Source: Cyanoderma ruficeps (taxonomy: Eukaryota > Chordata > Aves > Passeriformes > Timaliidae). From it: 64,000 nt of DNA. The position numbers were made by a program, and so were the translations under genes. Location: positions 21,265,027 to 21,329,026 of the forward strand of contig VZDJ01000116.1 of the NCBI GenBank assembly GCA_008694505.1, given 5' to 3'. The notes under the pieces are model-generated. The model was not told the DNA's origin, did no database searches, and worked only from the letters and a program-made list of their open reading frames with translations. Positions 62,158 through 64,000 of this stretch are shown one piece after another; position 1 is the first letter of the stretch; every line of letters starts with the position of its first letter.

Positions 62158-62158
62158 T

Positions 62159-62183
62159 AAAAAAAAAAAAAAAAAAANAAAAA
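62159..62183. repeat. Poly-A run with an unresolved base
   Basis: About 25 A residues with an N at 62178. It could be the tail of an old retroposed sequence, but no parent sequence or flanking target duplication was recognised, so simple homopolymer expansion is the safer reading. Confidence 0.9.
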
Positions 62184-64000
62184 GACCTGGCCTTTACCTA
62201 CTAAGCAAATGAGATGAGAAAATGGGTTTACATGCTGGAACAGCCACATGATACATCCAAATCTACCAGTGAAAATTACATCAAATTCATCAGTTCCCAA
62301 AGTGAATGGCCATTTTTAATCCAGTGCAGTGCCTTTTACCTCCAGACAGAATTCCTGGAGCCAATTTCCCACTTCAAAGAGAGCAAAGTGGTACTAGACA
62401 CCAGTGCCTTTGAAGCATCACAGTCTTAATATAAAGGAAACTCTTCCTATAAGGGAGGTAGATCAAAAGAATTTAGTTGAATAAGTAATTCATTTGGTCA
62501 CTCATATATTGAGCACATTCAGAAAGTCAATATAAGGAAGCGGAGTCCTACCCTGCTGTTTGAGCGGTCTAACACTGCACATGGTCAGGAACAACCTCTG
62601 ACAGCCACACTGCAATCATTACTGACACAGGGCTGTGTGCTGTGTGCATGGCCAGAGCGCAGAGGTACCCTCAGCTTCATGAGGTGCCCAATGGCACTGC
62701 CAAACCAGCTGTAGGGACACTAACGCCGCACCAGTGATGGAGTCAGGCCACCCGCATTGTTAACATTGGTCCTCTTTGAAATAACTTTGAGATTTTATAG
62801 GCTATGTCCAGCCTGCAATAGCTGGAATTATGCTGATATCAAAATCAGGCCAATCATCAGTTTCCTGGGGCATGGCAATGCAGGGTGGTGACATTCAAGG
62901 CACCAAATATTTGCAAAAATTATAATGCAAAATCATGATTGATTTTAAGTAGCAATTACCATTATCGCCCCCCAACCCCACAGTGCTAGAATACATTTTT
63001 AAGGGCCTAGAAAAAAAAATTAAGCTTTTGAAAAAATGTCAAGTGCAAACTTAAAGTACTGTATGGTGGATTAGGCCATATACCTTGGGATAACAGTAAA
63101 AGATTACATCAGTAACTCCTTTTGGTGTGGTTTAAATCTAGTATTTTACAGAGTACCAACAATCAATCTGCCTTGATTTATCCTCAGATAAAAGGATAGA
63201 ATTGCCTTATTTGTGCTGAACAGATCCCTAGTCACTAATTTCAGAGGGAATTCCACCGTAATAGAACTGAATCCCAGACTGCTTCCACTGGAAGCCCACT
63301 TAACCCAACTCCATCCATGCTGACTTTTACAGCAGCAAGAATTGCTACAAAGCCCTTTAGGATTCAATTCCTCTTCCTGTGTTAATTTGACAGGTATCCA
63401 AATTACATAACTAATCCAGATTCTTCCCGTAATCTATGGAAATAGAAAACACATCTCGAGAGGAATTTGTTCCACTCCAAGTCTCTCTGGAGGTGTCACT
63501 TGGTCTCTACTGAATACAGAGGGAGCTTGGGTGCTGTCTAAATAAAGTAGACTCAACATATGGAGTTCCTTGGCATTTCATTAGTGGTGCAACTATGTTA
63601 AAACTAATTTTATCTTCCAGTATGAAAGTAGTTTGCTCATCATACGCAGGTCATGTGTATAAGAATGATTTAATTCATGTGGCTGTTACTGGGTATATTA
63701 ACAATAAATATCCAAAGAAGGGAAAAACTTCCCAACTCTAAAAAAAGTAAAGTGTTATTATACTCTAAAAATCATCTTTGTTTCGTGTCTCTGAAGGTTA
63801 ACATTACAGTGCTTCCCTACAGTTTTCCTATTTCCGTGCTGCAAATGAGAAATCACAAGCCATTTCTTTTGCTGGGCTTCTAATGAACCTTATTTGTTTC
63901 AGTCTGCAGCCTCGATACAATTTTATCCCAAACACTGAATGTCAAGTGCCACTCCCATCCCTCACCTGTGTTCCTAAAAACCTAGTCAACTCATCCTCTG
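62184..64000. other. Unique DNA, no gene recognised
   Basis: A slightly GC- and CpG-richer patch lies at about 62540-62760. The open frames are short and lack motifs. Confidence 0.55.

Noticed and set aside
62159..62183. Poly-A run as the tail of a processed pseudogene
   Set aside because: No recognisable mRNA-like sequence precedes it and no flanking target duplication was seen.

Overview
This window looks like AT-rich, gene-poor vertebrate nuclear DNA, most likely from a bird and probably a passerine. Three kinds of evidence support this. There are several truncated CR1 LINE 3' ends of the avian type. There are two solo LTRs of the avian ERVL type, one on each strand, plus a third solo LTR of a different, passerine-like type. 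Recognisable interspersed repeats occupy only a small share of the 64 kb. Two single Ns lie inside homopolymer runs (32743 and 62178), as expected of a draft assembly. No bacterial-style gene organisation is present. The many short open frames have no family motifs and overlap each other on both strands, so I treat almost all of them as chance.

Layout: 1-6.4 kb is unique AT-rich DNA with a very old, frame-broken CR1 reverse-transcriptase remnant near 3.17-3.4 kb. A minus-strand solo LTR of about 690 bp lies at 6.41-7.10 kb. From 7.1 to 32.4 kb the DNA is mostly unique. It holds a 55-nt near-perfect hairpin (11.64 kb), a 60-bp tandem duplication (17.63 kb), a possible signal-peptide exon (19.09 kb, +), a coding-like possible terminal exon (23.57-23.74 kb, -) and a CR1 tip (27.15 kb). 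A plus-strand ERVL solo LTR with a 5-bp target-site duplication lies at 32.43-32.99 kb. A second hairpin (39.13 kb) and a CR1 3' end (40.03 kb, +) follow. A minus-strand ERVL solo LTR lies at 44.20-44.76 kb and a CR1 copy of about 250 bp (-) at 48.05 kb. The remainder is unique DNA with an E-box-centred 18-bp palindrome (59.59 kb), a second coding-like minus-strand stretch (about 60.9-61.06 kb) and a poly-A run (62.16 kb).

No complete gene can be called. The window is either intergenic or lies inside large introns. The three exon-like stretches are hypotheses from splice-site sequence and codon pattern only, and no gene symbol is justified. No RNA gene, CRISPR array, operon or integrated virus with coding capacity was seen.
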